DNA of 64,000 nucleotides from assembly GCA_964352025.1 (NCBI GenBank), contig CAYGPZ010000011.1, positions 45,825-109,824 on the forward strand, in the 5' to 3' direction. Position numbers and translations under genes: made by a program. Shown here piece by piece: positions 8,273-18,025 of the stretch. The DNA is from Hirschia sp964352025. GTDB lineage: Bacteria; Pseudomonadota; Alphaproteobacteria; Caulobacterales; Hyphomonadaceae. The notes under the pieces are model-generated. The model was not told where the DNA came from and searched no databases. It saw nothing but the letters and a program-made list of their open reading frames with translations. How positions within the stretch are numbered: position 1 is the stretch's first letter; each line of letters opens with the position of its first letter.

Positions 8273-9571
8273 ATGTCGCGCAAAGCTATAATCGGAGGAG
8301 TGGTTCTAGGAGGAATTGCACTTGCTGTCATAGTGGCAACGAATACTCGGTTTTATGGGGCGATGGCCTATATGGGTCAGGTCCCGCATTCCCCTTTTGG
8401 TTGGGTTGAAGTTCCAAAAGAAGATGCGCCATTAACATATACTCTTCACGACCAGAGTATTGAAGAATTAGCCACCCAAGCCAACAACCATATCACTGAG
8501 TTTCGTGCAGAACATCAGTTTCCCAGTATTTCAGCGACAATTGCAATTGGAGACGAACTCGTTTGGGAAGCCGCTATTGGTTGGGCAGACCTGAAAGAAG
8601 GCACACCGGCGACACCCAATACGCAATACAGAGTCGGATCTGTTTCAAAAGCAATTACGCACGCAGGCGTCGCCCGTCTCGTCTCCCGAGGCGAGTTCGA
8701 TATGGAAACCCCACTCAAAGAATATCTCTCCCCACTTCCCAACGAAGTATGGTCAGAAATTACCCCCCGCCAATTATCATCCCATACAGCTGGTATGCCG
8801 CATTATGGCAATAATTCAGATAAAGATGGCTGGGAAGATTCCGGCAATATGGATAAGTATTACGCGACACCACAGGATTCACTCGTCGGTATTGATGAAG
8901 CAGAACTCTTATTCGAACCCGGAACCAGTTTTGACTATTCTTCTTTAGGTACGGTTCTACTCAGCGCTGTGATGACTGAAGCAGTTCAACGCCCCTATCT
9001 TGATATTATCCAAGACGATGTGATGAAACCTGTCGGAATGACCAAAACTCTTCCTGATCCTGGGTTTAATCTGGACAGAGAAAATGCACACAAAGACTTT
9101 GCTCACTTCTATTATTTGAACAAAAAGAAACGTGCTTTGGAATGGCGTCCGGTAGATTTATCGCACCGTCTCGCTGGTGGTGGCTGGGTATCTACAACAC
9201 CAGACCCGGCTCGGCTCGGCGTGAAGTTATTGGATGATAGTTTTATATCTGCTGAAACGCGTGAATTGTTTTGGACGGAACAGAAAATATCAAATGGAGA
9301 CATGAACCCACAAGGCTATGCCCTTGGTTTTCGTATCTCGCGTTTTGAATCCGAAGAGTATGGCCCAATGTACACTGCCCACCATGCGGGCGTTGGCAAA
9401 GGCGGTCAGGCTTGGCTTATTATCTGTCCATCGGTGGACATGGTCATGGCCATCGCGACGAATGCACGTAGTAATGATTTTTCAGAATTTGGCGGCGTAC
9501 AAGAAGGTATATTCAATACCTTTGTCCATGAAGCTTGGAAACGCTCACAGCAAACACCTGAAACGCCTTAG
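8273..9571 (+). CDS. Serine hydrolase of the beta-lactamase class C/LACTB type
   Basis: A 432-residue protein with one N-terminal membrane helix (about 5-23), so the enzyme domain is likely periplasmic. The nucleophile motif is S-V-S-K at 123-126. The usual Y-x-N motif reads Y-S-S at 222-224, and the third motif position is occupied by an HHAG-x-G segment near 385. The sequence order (SSHTAGMPHYG, EPGTSFDYSSLG, KPVGMTKT) resembles mitochondrial LACTB-like peptidases more than true beta-lactamases. The substrate is unknown. A shared bidirectional terminator separates it from convergent lpd. Confidence 0.82.
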   Translation: MSRKAIIGGVVLGGIALAVIVATNTRFYGAMAYMGQVPHSPFGWVEVPKEDAPLTYTLHDQSIEELATQANNHITEFRAEHQFPSISATIAIGDELVWEAAIGWADLKEGTPATPNTQYRVGSVSKAITHAGVARLVSRGEFDMETPLKEYLSPLPNEVWSEITPRQLSSHTAGMPHYGNNSDKDGWEDSGNMDKYYATPQDSLVGIDEAELLFEPGTSFDYSSLGTVLLSAVMTEAVQRPYLDIIQDDVMKPVGMTKTLPDPGFNLDRENAHKDFAHFYYLNKKKRALEWRPVDLSHRLAGGGWVSTTPDPARLGVKLLDDSFISAETRELFWTEQKISNGDMNPQGYALGFRISRFESEEYGPMYTAHHAGVGKGGQAWLIICPSVDMVMAIATNARSNDFSEFGGVQEGIFNTFVHEAWKRSQQTPETP

Positions 9572-9599
9572 CTCGCCTGTTTCAAATAGCTAAATAAAA

Positions 9600-9630
9600 A
9601 AAGTCCGCTGCAATCAATACAGCGGACTTT
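9600..9630. terminator. Bidirectional terminator between the serine hydrolase gene and lpd
   Basis: Perfect 11-bp stem AAAGTCCGCTG / CAGCGGACTTT around a nine-base loop. A-rich sequence precedes it and T residues follow, so it can serve both convergent genes. Confidence 0.85.
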
Positions 9631-9657
9631 CTGTGTCTATCAATCTTGAGATTGAAA

Positions 9658-11055
9658 TTACATTTGCATAGTCCAGCCTTCAACACCCATAGCTGCCTGA
9701 CGTATAGCCTCAGACTGAGTTGGGTGCGCGTGACATGTACGTGCGATATCTTCTGATGAAGCTTTGAACTCCATAGCAACACAGACTTCAGCAATCATTT
9801 CACCAACACCGACACCAACCATGTGTGCGCCAAGCACTTCATCAGTCGTTGCATCAGCTAGGATTTTCACGAAGCCATCTGTTGTGTGATTACAGCGTGC
9901 GCGTGAATTTGCCATGAACGGGAATTTACCCGTCTTATACTTCACGCCAGCTGCTTTAAGGTCTTCTTCTGTCTTACCAACCCAAGCAATCTCTGGGCTT
10001 GTGTAAACAACACCCGGCACAAGATCATAATTCACATGACCAGCTTTACCTGCGATAAGCTCGGCAACGGCTGCACCATCATCTTCAGCTTTGTGCGCAA
10101 GCATTGGGCCTGATGTCGTGTCACCAATCACCCATACGCCTGCTGCAGATGTCTGGAAGTGGTTGTTTTCGATAACACCGCGCTTGTCAGGTGTGATACC
10201 AACAGTTTCAAGACCCAAACCGTCCGTGTAAGGCTTGCGACCAACTGCAACCAAAACCACATCAGCGTCGACTGTTTCAGAAGCTCCGCCCTTGGCTGGC
10301 TCCATCGACAATTTCAACTTGGATTTCAGCTTTTCAACGCCAGTCACTTTTTGCCCAAGCTTGAATTTCATTCCCTGTTTCGTCAGGATTTTCTGAGCTG
10401 TTTTAGCAACTTCCATATCTGAACCCGGAATAATACGGTCTAGATATTCAATGACAGTTACTTCTGAACCAAGACGTGACCAGACCGAGCCAAGCTCTAG
10501 GCCAATCACACCTGCACCAATAACGATCATTTTCTTTGGCACACCGGGCAAGCTCAGAGCGCCTGTTGATGTCACAACGCGCTGCTCATCAACTTCAATG
10601 TTTGGAAGATCTGTTGGTACAGACCCCGTTGCAATAACGATATTCTTAGTTGAGATTTCAGTTTTGTCTTTGCCTTCAACAACGACTTTACCAGCGCCAG
10701 CAATACGGCCCTTGCCGCTGAAGACTTTAACCTTGTTCTTCTTCATCAAGAAGGCAACACCTTCTGTCAGGCCTTTAACTGCTTCTTCCTTCTGCTTCAG
10801 CATTTGTGGAAGGTTAAGTTTGACAGTGCCTGTTTCGATACCAAGGCTTGCAAAATTATTTTTGGCTTCATCGTAAAGCTCAGATGCGTGCAGCATGGCT
10901 TTTGATGGAATACATCCAACATTCAGACATGTTCCACCGAGTGTGGCTTCTTTTTCGATGATGGCAGTTTTCAAGCCCAACTGACCACAGCGAATGGCAC
11001 AGTTATAGCCACCAGGGCCGGCTCCGATTATGACGACGTCAAAAGTCTCAGACAT
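9658..11055 (-). CDS. lpd: Dihydrolipoyl dehydrogenase (E3)
   Basis: FAD enzyme that reoxidises dihydrolipoamide on the E2 subunit of 2-oxoglutarate (and pyruvate) dehydrogenase, passing electrons to NAD+. The 465-residue protein has the FAD-binding IGAGPGGYNCAI, the redox disulfide in GGTCLNVGCIPSK (Cys43, Cys48), the NAD-binding GAGVIGLELGSVWSRLG and the catalytic His444-Glu449 pair in HAHPTQSE. The start at 11055 is chosen over one 31 codons upstream because AGGA precedes it and the family begins just before this FAD motif. It lies about 26 kb from sucB, which is usually adjacent. Confidence 0.95.
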   Translation of the reverse strand: MSETFDVVIIGAGPGGYNCAIRCGQLGLKTAIIEKEATLGGTCLNVGCIPSKAMLHASELYDEAKNNFASLGIETGTVKLNLPQMLKQKEEAVKGLTEGVAFLMKKNKVKVFSGKGRIAGAGKVVVEGKDKTEISTKNIVIATGSVPTDLPNIEVDEQRVVTSTGALSLPGVPKKMIVIGAGVIGLELGSVWSRLGSEVTVIEYLDRIIPGSDMEVAKTAQKILTKQGMKFKLGQKVTGVEKLKSKLKLSMEPAKGGASETVDADVVLVAVGRKPYTDGLGLETVGITPDKRGVIENNHFQTSAAGVWVIGDTTSGPMLAHKAEDDGAAVAELIAGKAGHVNYDLVPGVVYTSPEIAWVGKTEEDLKAAGVKYKTGKFPFMANSRARCNHTTDGFVKILADATTDEVLGAHMVGVGVGEMIAEVCVAMEFKASSEDIARTCHAHPTQSEAIRQAAMGVEGWTMQM

Positions 11056-11250
11056 TGTATTTCCTGTTTCCCCGTTTTGGGCAATTTGGGCGATTCTGGG
11101 CGAACCTATACTTGCCAACCGTAAGGTCAACACATGTCGAACCGGCAAAAACTTTTGTTAGCGCTATAAATCCAAGTCAGCACAAAAAAATTGCGGTCCG
11201 TCTGTTTTAATGACCTATATTTAGTAAATCTTGCGCTAATTTTCGTGTCT

Positions 11251-11607
11251 TTACACTGAGGGTCGTCGCGAAACCTTTGGTGCCAACCAGATCATCATCA
11301 TGGATCCAGCAGACATTGAGAATGCGATGATAAATTTTAGCCATAGAGGAAATTGCGCAAACGCAGCGCCATAAACGAACGCACCCAAAACGATAATAAC
11401 CGCCACCACGATCCAAGCAGGCATACGACTGCGCAACCATGTCGCATTTTTCTTCGGACATAGAAATGCAGTGATAAATGCGCCTAGAAAAATTGCTGCC
11501 ACCCACAATCCAATACCCGCAACCAGCCCTACACCCGCCACACGTGCGAGCAGTAAAACAGCCATTGCCACAACTAAACCAATGAATGTGGAGATCACAG
11601 ATTGCAT
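11251..11607 (-). CDS. Small integral membrane protein, function unknown
   Basis: A 118-residue protein with four predicted membrane helices (about 4-22, 26-46, 64-84 and 88-109) and a short basic linker, KKNATWLRSRMP, between the second and third. I do not recognise a family. It lies upstream of lpd on the same strand, but the gap of nearly 200 bases suggests a separate transcript. Confidence 0.6.
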   Translation of the reverse strand: MQSVISTFIGLVVAMAVLLLARVAGVGLVAGIGLWVAAIFLGAFITAFLCPKKNATWLRSRMPAWIVVAVIIVLGAFVYGAAFAQFPLWLKFIIAFSMSAGSMMMIWLAPKVSRRPSV

Positions 11608-11804
11608 ATTAGCCCCTTAAATCAATCAGCTATCTGTTACCACTAAACACAGATCATCCAAAGATTTAATGTGATGGAGCAATTTCGAAATTGGTTGTGG
11701 AACAAAGCTTGGCACTTGGATTACCCAAGTTTAATGCTGTTGCCTTTCAAATGTTGCAATTTCCTGTCTACACTCTTCAAAAGATACAAAGCGAAGGACA
11801 GGAT

Positions 11805-12257
11805 ATGAGACTTTCAAAGTGGATTATGTCAGGCGCAATCGCCCTATCTGGTGGCTTTTTCGGCACTGCACAGGCAGATGAAGTTTGGGAAACCAAGATT
11901 GGCGATGTTTTCTATCTCGATGAGATCAATGACTATGCGGTCTTTTCCTATCCCACCGGTCATAAGGGAATTGAAGGAAAAGCTTATATCGCCAACCTTG
12001 CTGGCAATTACGACCAACGTGTTGGCGTATTTCAAGGGTATTGGACAGAAACCGCAAACCCGAACGCCAAAGACTGCTCTGTCGCAATCATCAATGAGAA
12101 TGGAGAGGCCACGAAAAACTGGGGCCGCCTCACCCTCGTCTTTACGGAAACAGCCTTTCCATCAGGATGGGTCGCCATGCGCGGCGAATGCTTTGATGAA
12201 CCCAATGACCCGCTTATAGGCAAGCCTTTGGTTGGCTCATTGAACGATGAAGACTAG
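11805..12257 (+). CDS. Secreted hypothetical protein
   Basis: A 150-residue protein with a clear signal peptide (basic MRLSK, hydrophobic core, cleavage likely after AQA near residue 22). The mature part is mostly beta-prone and has two Cys (in KDCSVA and RGECFDE) that could form a disulfide in the periplasm. The start at 11805 is chosen because AAGGACAGGAT lies directly upstream and the signal peptide begins there; the frame is open 38 codons further up. No family recognised. It converges on the giant flagellar-cluster TPR gene, with only seven bases between stops. Confidence 0.7.
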   Translation: MRLSKWIMSGAIALSGGFFGTAQADEVWETKIGDVFYLDEINDYAVFSYPTGHKGIEGKAYIANLAGNYDQRVGVFQGYWTETANPNAKDCSVAIINENGEATKNWGRLTLVFTETAFPSGWVAMRGECFDEPNDPLIGKPLVGSLNDED

Positions 12258-12264
12258 AGCTAAA

Positions 12265-15200
12265 TTAGCCTTCACCGTCAAAACGTTGCTTCAGGCTGGC
12301 AGCAAAAGCATCTACACGTGGTGCATCTGCGCGCCTGCGGACTGCTTCGGATAATGCAGCACCTGAGATATCAGTTTGCGAGGTAATCAAAGCAAAGCTT
12401 TGCTCATTTGATGTATTTTTGAACAAGTGCGCATAGCCTTCGTTAAGGCGCGCAAGCAACCCCATATTCTTTGCCAAACGCCCAGCGATAGCAGCTTTTA
12501 GAGCAAGTTCTGCATCCGACTGTCTAGCATTCGATGCTTCGGGCAACATGGACGCTAATTGTATCGCGGCGTTTGTCCACTTTTCGCTTTTCCAATAAGC
12601 ATCAGAGCGGATTGAGGCTGCTTCTAGGCCATCCACGCCTTCGAGCAATTCTATTGCGTGATCGAACCGTTCCATATCGCGATAGGCCGCCGCTTCCAAT
12701 AGACGACGTTGCAAAGCCAATTCTTTAGGTAAACGAGGCTGGCGCGAAGCCGCAATCGCAGCCAAAGCGCGGTCTGGCTGACGGTCCATGAGGTAAATAG
12801 AAGCCAGATCAACAGCGATCACAGCCTTACCACGTCCTCTGACGCGATTATCAACTTGGTGCTGAAGTAACTCAGTGGCTGGGTCGAGTAGATCAAATGC
12901 AACCAATCTTCTCGCCAGTTTACGGATCATCTGATCACCATCCTGCCCGATGGGTGTAAGATCCTTAAACTCGTAAAATAAAGCCAAAGCCTGAATTGGA
13001 TCTAGTCTTTCTGCTTCACCATTCAGATATAAACGACGGAAAAACTCGACTAGCCTAATCCGCAATTCACGTGCGCCCGGTTCATCAGGATTTCGTAAAG
13101 CCGCAGACTGGGTCAATAAAAGCGCCTCGCGAAAACGACCAAGGCTCATATACTGATCCGCAAGGATACCAACCGTCGCCATCTCAACGGAATCACCACG
13201 CCAGCGGTAACGAAGCGTATCCAGATTGTCCGCTGCTTGCGAAGGCGTGACTTTGTCTAGCTTAGCCCCAAGCTCCAATTTTCGAAGCTCCGCACGAACG
13301 GCAATAGGTTCACTGGCGTCAACGGTCAGCGCTTCATATTGATTATACGCTTTCTCATATTCACCCGTCGCTTCTTCGATACGGGCCAATAATAGAGACG
13401 CAGCTTCTGAAGGTTCGCGATAAGTCGTTCCAGCTGCTCTTCCAGCTAGCTGGCGCGCTCTATCCAGCTCATTGGCTTTCAATGCAGCTTCGGCAGCAAC
13501 GCTGTAAAACTCAGCAGCCCAACGTCCTGTATAGGCAAAAATCAATTCTTCGGCCTGACGGAAGAAGTCATTCGATCTTTCCCATTGGCCCATTTTCGCA
13601 GCAGCATATCCACGCCATAGCTGAGCAGATTTGTCGGCCCTCAACGGCCCTTTCGACAAATCTTTTTCAGCTAATTTATAGCGTTTCATCATTATATTTG
13701 CAGCACCGCGAAGCCCCAAGAAGGTCGCTTCTTGCTCTAATAATGGTCGCCCATCCATCGCGGTATGTAGGACCCCTATCGCTTCGGCACCAAAATCGTG
13801 ACCAACATAAAACCGAGCAAGATCAACGAGGACGTCTGCACCAGCTTTAGATGCAGGATCACGTGCAGCAGCGGCTCGCGCTAGCTCACTTTTGCGTGCA
13901 AAAAACTGATTCCCAGACAACCCGCCCCAAGCATCAAAATCAATAAAGGCCGGCGTCGGCGTATCCGACTTCATCTTTGCATAGGCAACGACGCCCCCGC
14001 CAGCAGTATCAGACATCGCCATACCGCGCGATGACGTCACAACGACCCGCTCTTCATTGAGTTTAACCGACACATCATCCGCGTTGGGAATAACCGCTAG
14101 ACCATGCGCCGTCGATGGCATCTCGGCTTCTACAAATCTGCGCGCAGTTGTCGACGCCGAAGTCGGACCAAAAGCAACAGCTGCGGCGATTTCATCTCCA
14201 ACAACCGGATCGGTAATCCAGACAATACCAGCCGCCCCGATAAGAGCAGTTTCAATACTTTGCCGTCCAGTCTCGGACACTTCTCTGACTGGCTTTAGAA
14301 AACGTTCAGGCTGGATAGCTGCCGGAGCAAAAGTAATCGTCCACACAGTCCCGCTTGATGTTGCAGATGCAACCATCCCATCTGGTGCTTCTACACGTAG
14401 AAGGACAGCACCATCTTGACGAATAGATTCAATATTATACCGCGATGGAATTTGAGATTGATCAATTTCAATATCTGCGTCCGCAGCAAAAACGATCCAG
14501 TTTGCTGGCGGTCGGCTAAATACTGCTAATGGCGCAGGTGCTTGCCAAGCGAGCGAAATCGTCAATCCATTTGGAAGCTTTTTCACATCAGCTTGGATCT
14601 TTTTCGACAATGGAGCCGGATTTGCCCACTTTCCTCTAAAAAAAGTGTCCCTTGGTCCGATCTCTTTAGCTTGAACAGCTGTATTCTCAATCTTCGGTGT
14701 CTCGGCGACTTTATGTAACAAATCAGATTTTGAACCAGCGCGATCCACATCAATATCTCGAGAAAGTCCCATTGATTGCGAAGAAGAACCGAAAACCGCT
14801 TCTTCGATCTTTGGTGGAGCTTGAGGTGCCTCTAAATGCATCGGTTTATGCGATACATCCGTGTAAACTTCTTCGACCAACGGCGGCGCTGGAACTTCTT
14901 TTTCCAAAGCCGCTTGTTCTAATTCTTTTTTCTTTGCTTCCGCGGCTTTTTCAGCCTCAGCAATAGCTTTATCTTGGGCACGTTTTTCTCTATTTGCATC
15001 TTCCACAGCCTGTCTAGATGCAAGGTCAGCAATGATAACATTGCCCTCTTTATAAGCTTTGGGCGTAACCCCGCCGACAAGGTCTATCTCAAACAACATT
15101 CCCTTATCATCATTCTTATAGCTAAGGGTATCGACCTGTTCGGGCGGCTCAATTCTCAATCGCGCAATATCCGGCGTGGCCCTGCGGTCAAATTTTATGG

Positions 15201-15831
15201 AGAATTGATTACCAGACTGATCGGTCGTAAAATTCACATCCTCAGGCCAATAAAAAGCGATACGTGTTCTTCCACCCGCCTCAGATCCTCGCACATCAAG
15301 ATCATCAATAAACTTAACTGGTGGCGGAATTTCCGCAATCTTAGCAGCTTTAACTTGCGCTATACGAGCGGCAACCAAAGGAGACACAATATCAGCTGGG
15401 TCAACTGTTGAATCTTCAGGTAAAATGTCTATCGCAGACAAATCAATTGAAACAGATTTATGTAATTTAGCATCTTGTTTTTTAAGTGCTAATCGAGCAG
15501 TCAGGCCATCTGAATCCATACGCGCAAGCGCGACCCAGTCATTCAAGTTTTCCTGGACGGCTGTAAAATCCATGTCGACAGGTTCAGCGAACTTTAAAAT
15601 CAGAACACGGTTTTCGACGCTGGCGCTAATTTGAGGTGCCCGCTCATCTCCATCAGACCATTTAGCAACAAGGCGTCCATAATTACCGCCATCACTGGCG
15701 GTTAAATTAATTGCCCGTTGTGCCCAAGCTTCTCCAACGCTCAAGACTGGTATGGCAGCAAGGCTTAACCCAAGAGCTGCACGTTTCAAATTAAGTGAAG
15801 AAGGTCTGTTCTTTTTCAAAACTAATTTCAC
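12265..15831 (-). CDS. Large periplasmic TPR-like protein of the fliL-fliM cluster
   Basis: An 1188-residue exported protein. The signal peptide ends around AWA-37. The first half is beta-rich with repeated AMIN-like 'FDRRATPDIARLRI' strands, and includes an Ala/Glu/Lys coiled coil near residues 280-315. The second half (about 640-1150) is helical with TPR-like pairs. The start codon overlaps the stop of the MotE-like gene (ATGA), so it is translationally coupled as the last gene of the fliL-fliM unit. Equivalent large TPR proteins follow fliM in related stalked bacteria; a role in flagellar assembly or stator function in the periplasm is inference. Confidence 0.7.
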   Translation of the reverse strand: MKLVLKKNRPSSLNLKRAALGLSLAAIPVLSVGEAWAQRAINLTASDGGNYGRLVAKWSDGDERAPQISASVENRVLILKFAEPVDMDFTAVQENLNDWVALARMDSDGLTARLALKKQDAKLHKSVSIDLSAIDILPEDSTVDPADIVSPLVAARIAQVKAAKIAEIPPPVKFIDDLDVRGSEAGGRTRIAFYWPEDVNFTTDQSGNQFSIKFDRRATPDIARLRIEPPEQVDTLSYKNDDKGMLFEIDLVGGVTPKAYKEGNVIIADLASRQAVEDANREKRAQDKAIAEAEKAAEAKKKELEQAALEKEVPAPPLVEEVYTDVSHKPMHLEAPQAPPKIEEAVFGSSSQSMGLSRDIDVDRAGSKSDLLHKVAETPKIENTAVQAKEIGPRDTFFRGKWANPAPLSKKIQADVKKLPNGLTISLAWQAPAPLAVFSRPPANWIVFAADADIEIDQSQIPSRYNIESIRQDGAVLLRVEAPDGMVASATSSGTVWTITFAPAAIQPERFLKPVREVSETGRQSIETALIGAAGIVWITDPVVGDEIAAAVAFGPTSASTTARRFVEAEMPSTAHGLAVIPNADDVSVKLNEERVVVTSSRGMAMSDTAGGGVVAYAKMKSDTPTPAFIDFDAWGGLSGNQFFARKSELARAAAARDPASKAGADVLVDLARFYVGHDFGAEAIGVLHTAMDGRPLLEQEATFLGLRGAANIMMKRYKLAEKDLSKGPLRADKSAQLWRGYAAAKMGQWERSNDFFRQAEELIFAYTGRWAAEFYSVAAEAALKANELDRARQLAGRAAGTTYREPSEAASLLLARIEEATGEYEKAYNQYEALTVDASEPIAVRAELRKLELGAKLDKVTPSQAADNLDTLRYRWRGDSVEMATVGILADQYMSLGRFREALLLTQSAALRNPDEPGARELRIRLVEFFRRLYLNGEAERLDPIQALALFYEFKDLTPIGQDGDQMIRKLARRLVAFDLLDPATELLQHQVDNRVRGRGKAVIAVDLASIYLMDRQPDRALAAIAASRQPRLPKELALQRRLLEAAAYRDMERFDHAIELLEGVDGLEAASIRSDAYWKSEKWTNAAIQLASMLPEASNARQSDAELALKAAIAGRLAKNMGLLARLNEGYAHLFKNTSNEQSFALITSQTDISGAALSEAVRRRADAPRVDAFAASLKQRFDGEG

Positions 15832-16556
15832 CCAGCTTCCGCACTTGAAAGCAATTCATCAGCAGTGTCTGGCAATTCTGCTCGTTCAGCCAACAAGCGA
15901 GTTAGCTGTTCTGCCCTTTTTGAAGACATAGCAGACATGATTGCACCCAATTGAGCGTGCTTCATTCTTTGAGAAACTTCTAACAAGACATCATTGCCAA
16001 GCGTCTCAAAAATACGCGCCGCATCTTTTGGTTTCATGCTCTGGTAGACGGCTACAAGCCCATCTAGACGTTCATCACGTTTTTGCTCCATAGACTCGAG
16101 CAAGGTCTGAACACCAGTCTCTAACTCTTTTAATTCTTCAATCTGTTCGTCTAGACGCGCCTCAGCGGCAGAAGCCAATTGTTCACGAGTATCAAGCGTT
16201 TCGGCACGTTCATCCAATTCGACGCGACGATCAGCCAAAGAGCGAAGAACTTCGATTTCGTACTGAGATAAACCCGTTTCAGCTGAAAAATCAGGAACGG
16301 CCATACAGTTTTCATCACTAGAATCTTCGACTTCTGAAAAATCGATATCGGTCATGCCATCAAATTCTTCATCATGCCCGGTGTCATCGTGCACATCCGG
16401 CGCATCATAACCGTCATTTTCCGCGTGCTCGGGTGCTTCGGAATGGTCCGATTCACTTGGCTCTGTTGCAGCTTCCGCAATATCAACCGCTTTAAAAGCC
16501 ATTGAACCAAGTGATACAGCTATAAGAGCTGGCATGAGACGAATTGATTTAGCCAT
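15828..16556 (-). CDS. MotE-like flagellar protein (MgtE-N/FliG-like domain)
   Basis: A 242-residue protein with an N-terminal signal/membrane segment (about 7-28), a highly acidic linker (about 30-100), a coiled coil (about 105-170) and a C-terminal MgtE-N/FliG-like domain with MKPKDAARIFETL and MSSKRAEQLTRLLAER. This matches MotE-like proteins, periplasmic chaperones that help MotC or stator assembly in alphaproteobacteria. It is embedded in the fliM operon and overlaps the next gene by four bases. No motC was seen, so the partner is unknown. Confidence 0.75.
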   Translation of the reverse strand: MAKSIRLMPALIAVSLGSMAFKAVDIAEAATEPSESDHSEAPEHAENDGYDAPDVHDDTGHDEEFDGMTDIDFSEVEDSSDENCMAVPDFSAETGLSQYEIEVLRSLADRRVELDERAETLDTREQLASAAEARLDEQIEELKELETGVQTLLESMEQKRDERLDGLVAVYQSMKPKDAARIFETLGNDVLLEVSQRMKHAQLGAIMSAMSSKRAEQLTRLLAERAELPDTADELLSSAEAG

Positions 16557-16568
16557 AATCCAATACCC

Positions 16569-16886
16569 CTAATATGTATTACGACGACGTAGACCCGCAT
16601 CGCCTTGGGAAACAGAGACTTCCTGTCCCCGTGCATGCAACGCACGCGCTTCGTCTATTTGTGTCTGTAATTTTTGACCGATGTCGGTAGATGTCGATTT
16701 AAGGTCACCAATTGTTTGTTGCGCCTGATCGATTGTAAGAGCCAATTCTTTCGTCGCTTCCATCATACTGTCACGACCCGATTTTATCGCCTTTAAACGG
16801 TTATCCAACCGCCAGAAATAAGCGATCGCAATAAGCAAAAGAACGATAAGAAAGAAGTCCACTATTATGGATGGCGAAATGGTCAT
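16569..16886 (-). CDS. DUF6468 flagellar-cluster membrane protein
   Basis: A 105-residue single-pass membrane protein: membrane helix about 8-26, then a coiled coil (about 28-85) and an Arg-rich C-terminus. It matches DUF6468 proteins found between fliM and motE-like genes in alphaproteobacteria. Its ATG overlaps the fliM stop (ATGA), indicating coupled translation. The role is unknown; position suggests a link with the C-ring or stator. Confidence 0.72.
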   Translation of the reverse strand: MTISPSIIVDFFLIVLLLIAIAYFWRLDNRLKAIKSGRDSMMEATKELALTIDQAQQTIGDLKSTSTDIGQKLQTQIDEARALHARGQEVSVSQGDAGLRRRNTY

Positions 16887-18016
16887 GACTGGCTCTCCAA
16901 GAGGTTTTTTTTCGCTGTCCCCTTCAACGGTGCGTTAACACGCACGGCTACTTTTTTACCGATACGACCAATTTGACCTTCGGTTAAAAATATGTCTCCA
17001 CATTGAAGAGACACATCAGAATTCTGTCCCGCATTCATAAGCAATGTGTCACCAACTTCCAGGCTCATCATTCGTCCCAGAGGTTGTTCAAATTCATCCA
17101 TCACAACGCGTACATTTGTAGGTGCCCCCCACATTTCGGTCGCAAGGTGACCTTCCCAAATATTATCGTTACCAAACTTTTCACCCATGAAGTTTTGAAG
17201 CAACATTTTCCGGATTGGCTCCAATGTCGCGTAAGGCAACATGAGCTCACAGCGTCCACCACGATCTTCCATATCCACGCGCAATCGCACGAGAATCGCA
17301 GCATTTGCAGGCTGTGCAATCGCAGCAAATCGTGGGTTGGTTTCAATACGGTCTAGGTCGAAATCAACGTCTGTAAGAGGTGCAAATGCTTTTTTAGCGT
17401 CGGCGAGTAACACCTCAACCAATCGCGTCACTAGCATGCGTTCAATCGTTGTATAAGGACGCCCCTCAACACGCATCGCCGCCGTACCACGTCGCCCACC
17501 TAGCAACACATCCACAATGGAATAAATCAAATTAGAATCAACGGTCACTAGGCCGTAATTATCCAATTGAGGTGCGCGAAACACAGCAAGAATAGCAGGC
17601 AATGGAATAGAGTTTAGATAGTCTCCAAACCGCATACTCGCCATGGAATCCAAAGAAACCTCAACATTGTCCTGCGTAAAATTGCGAAGGCTTGTCGTTA
17701 AAAGGCGCACGAGACGGTCAAAGACCACCTCCAGCATTGGAAGGCGTTCATATGAAACATGCGCCGAATCAATAATGGATCTGATACCAGAGCCTTTATT
17801 GTCACCATCATCATCAAGGGTAAAACCGAGCAAAGAGTCGATTTCATCCTGACTAAGAATGCGTTCCGACCCTGCTGAGTTCTGAGCAGATGTAGATGTA
17901 TCAAGATCAGCTTCGGCTTCATTCGCCAGTTCAGCTTCCCAAGCGGCAGCCATATCCTCGTCGAAGTTTCCTTCGCCGCCGCCATCTACATCCCAGTCTT
18001 CATCTTCTGTTGACAT
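16883..18016 (-). CDS. fliM: Flagellar motor switch protein FliM
   Basis: C-ring protein that binds phospho-CheY and sets rotation direction. The core fits FliM: a CheC-like middle domain and a C-terminal SpoA/FliN-like domain with 'LEVGDTLLMNAGQNSDVSL'. The CheY-binding ILSQDEIDSLL motif, normally at the very N-terminus, here sits at residues 53-63 behind an unusual acidic extension rich in Asp, Glu and Gly. Total length is 377 residues. It follows fliL by nine bases and overlaps the DUF6468 gene. Confidence 0.94.
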   Translation of the reverse strand: MSTEDEDWDVDGGGEGNFDEDMAAAWEAELANEAEADLDTSTSAQNSAGSERILSQDEIDSLLGFTLDDDGDNKGSGIRSIIDSAHVSYERLPMLEVVFDRLVRLLTTSLRNFTQDNVEVSLDSMASMRFGDYLNSIPLPAILAVFRAPQLDNYGLVTVDSNLIYSIVDVLLGGRRGTAAMRVEGRPYTTIERMLVTRLVEVLLADAKKAFAPLTDVDFDLDRIETNPRFAAIAQPANAAILVRLRVDMEDRGGRCELMLPYATLEPIRKMLLQNFMGEKFGNDNIWEGHLATEMWGAPTNVRVVMDEFEQPLGRMMSLEVGDTLLMNAGQNSDVSLQCGDIFLTEGQIGRIGKKVAVRVNAPLKGTAKKNLLESQS

Positions 18017-18025
18017 GAAATGCTC

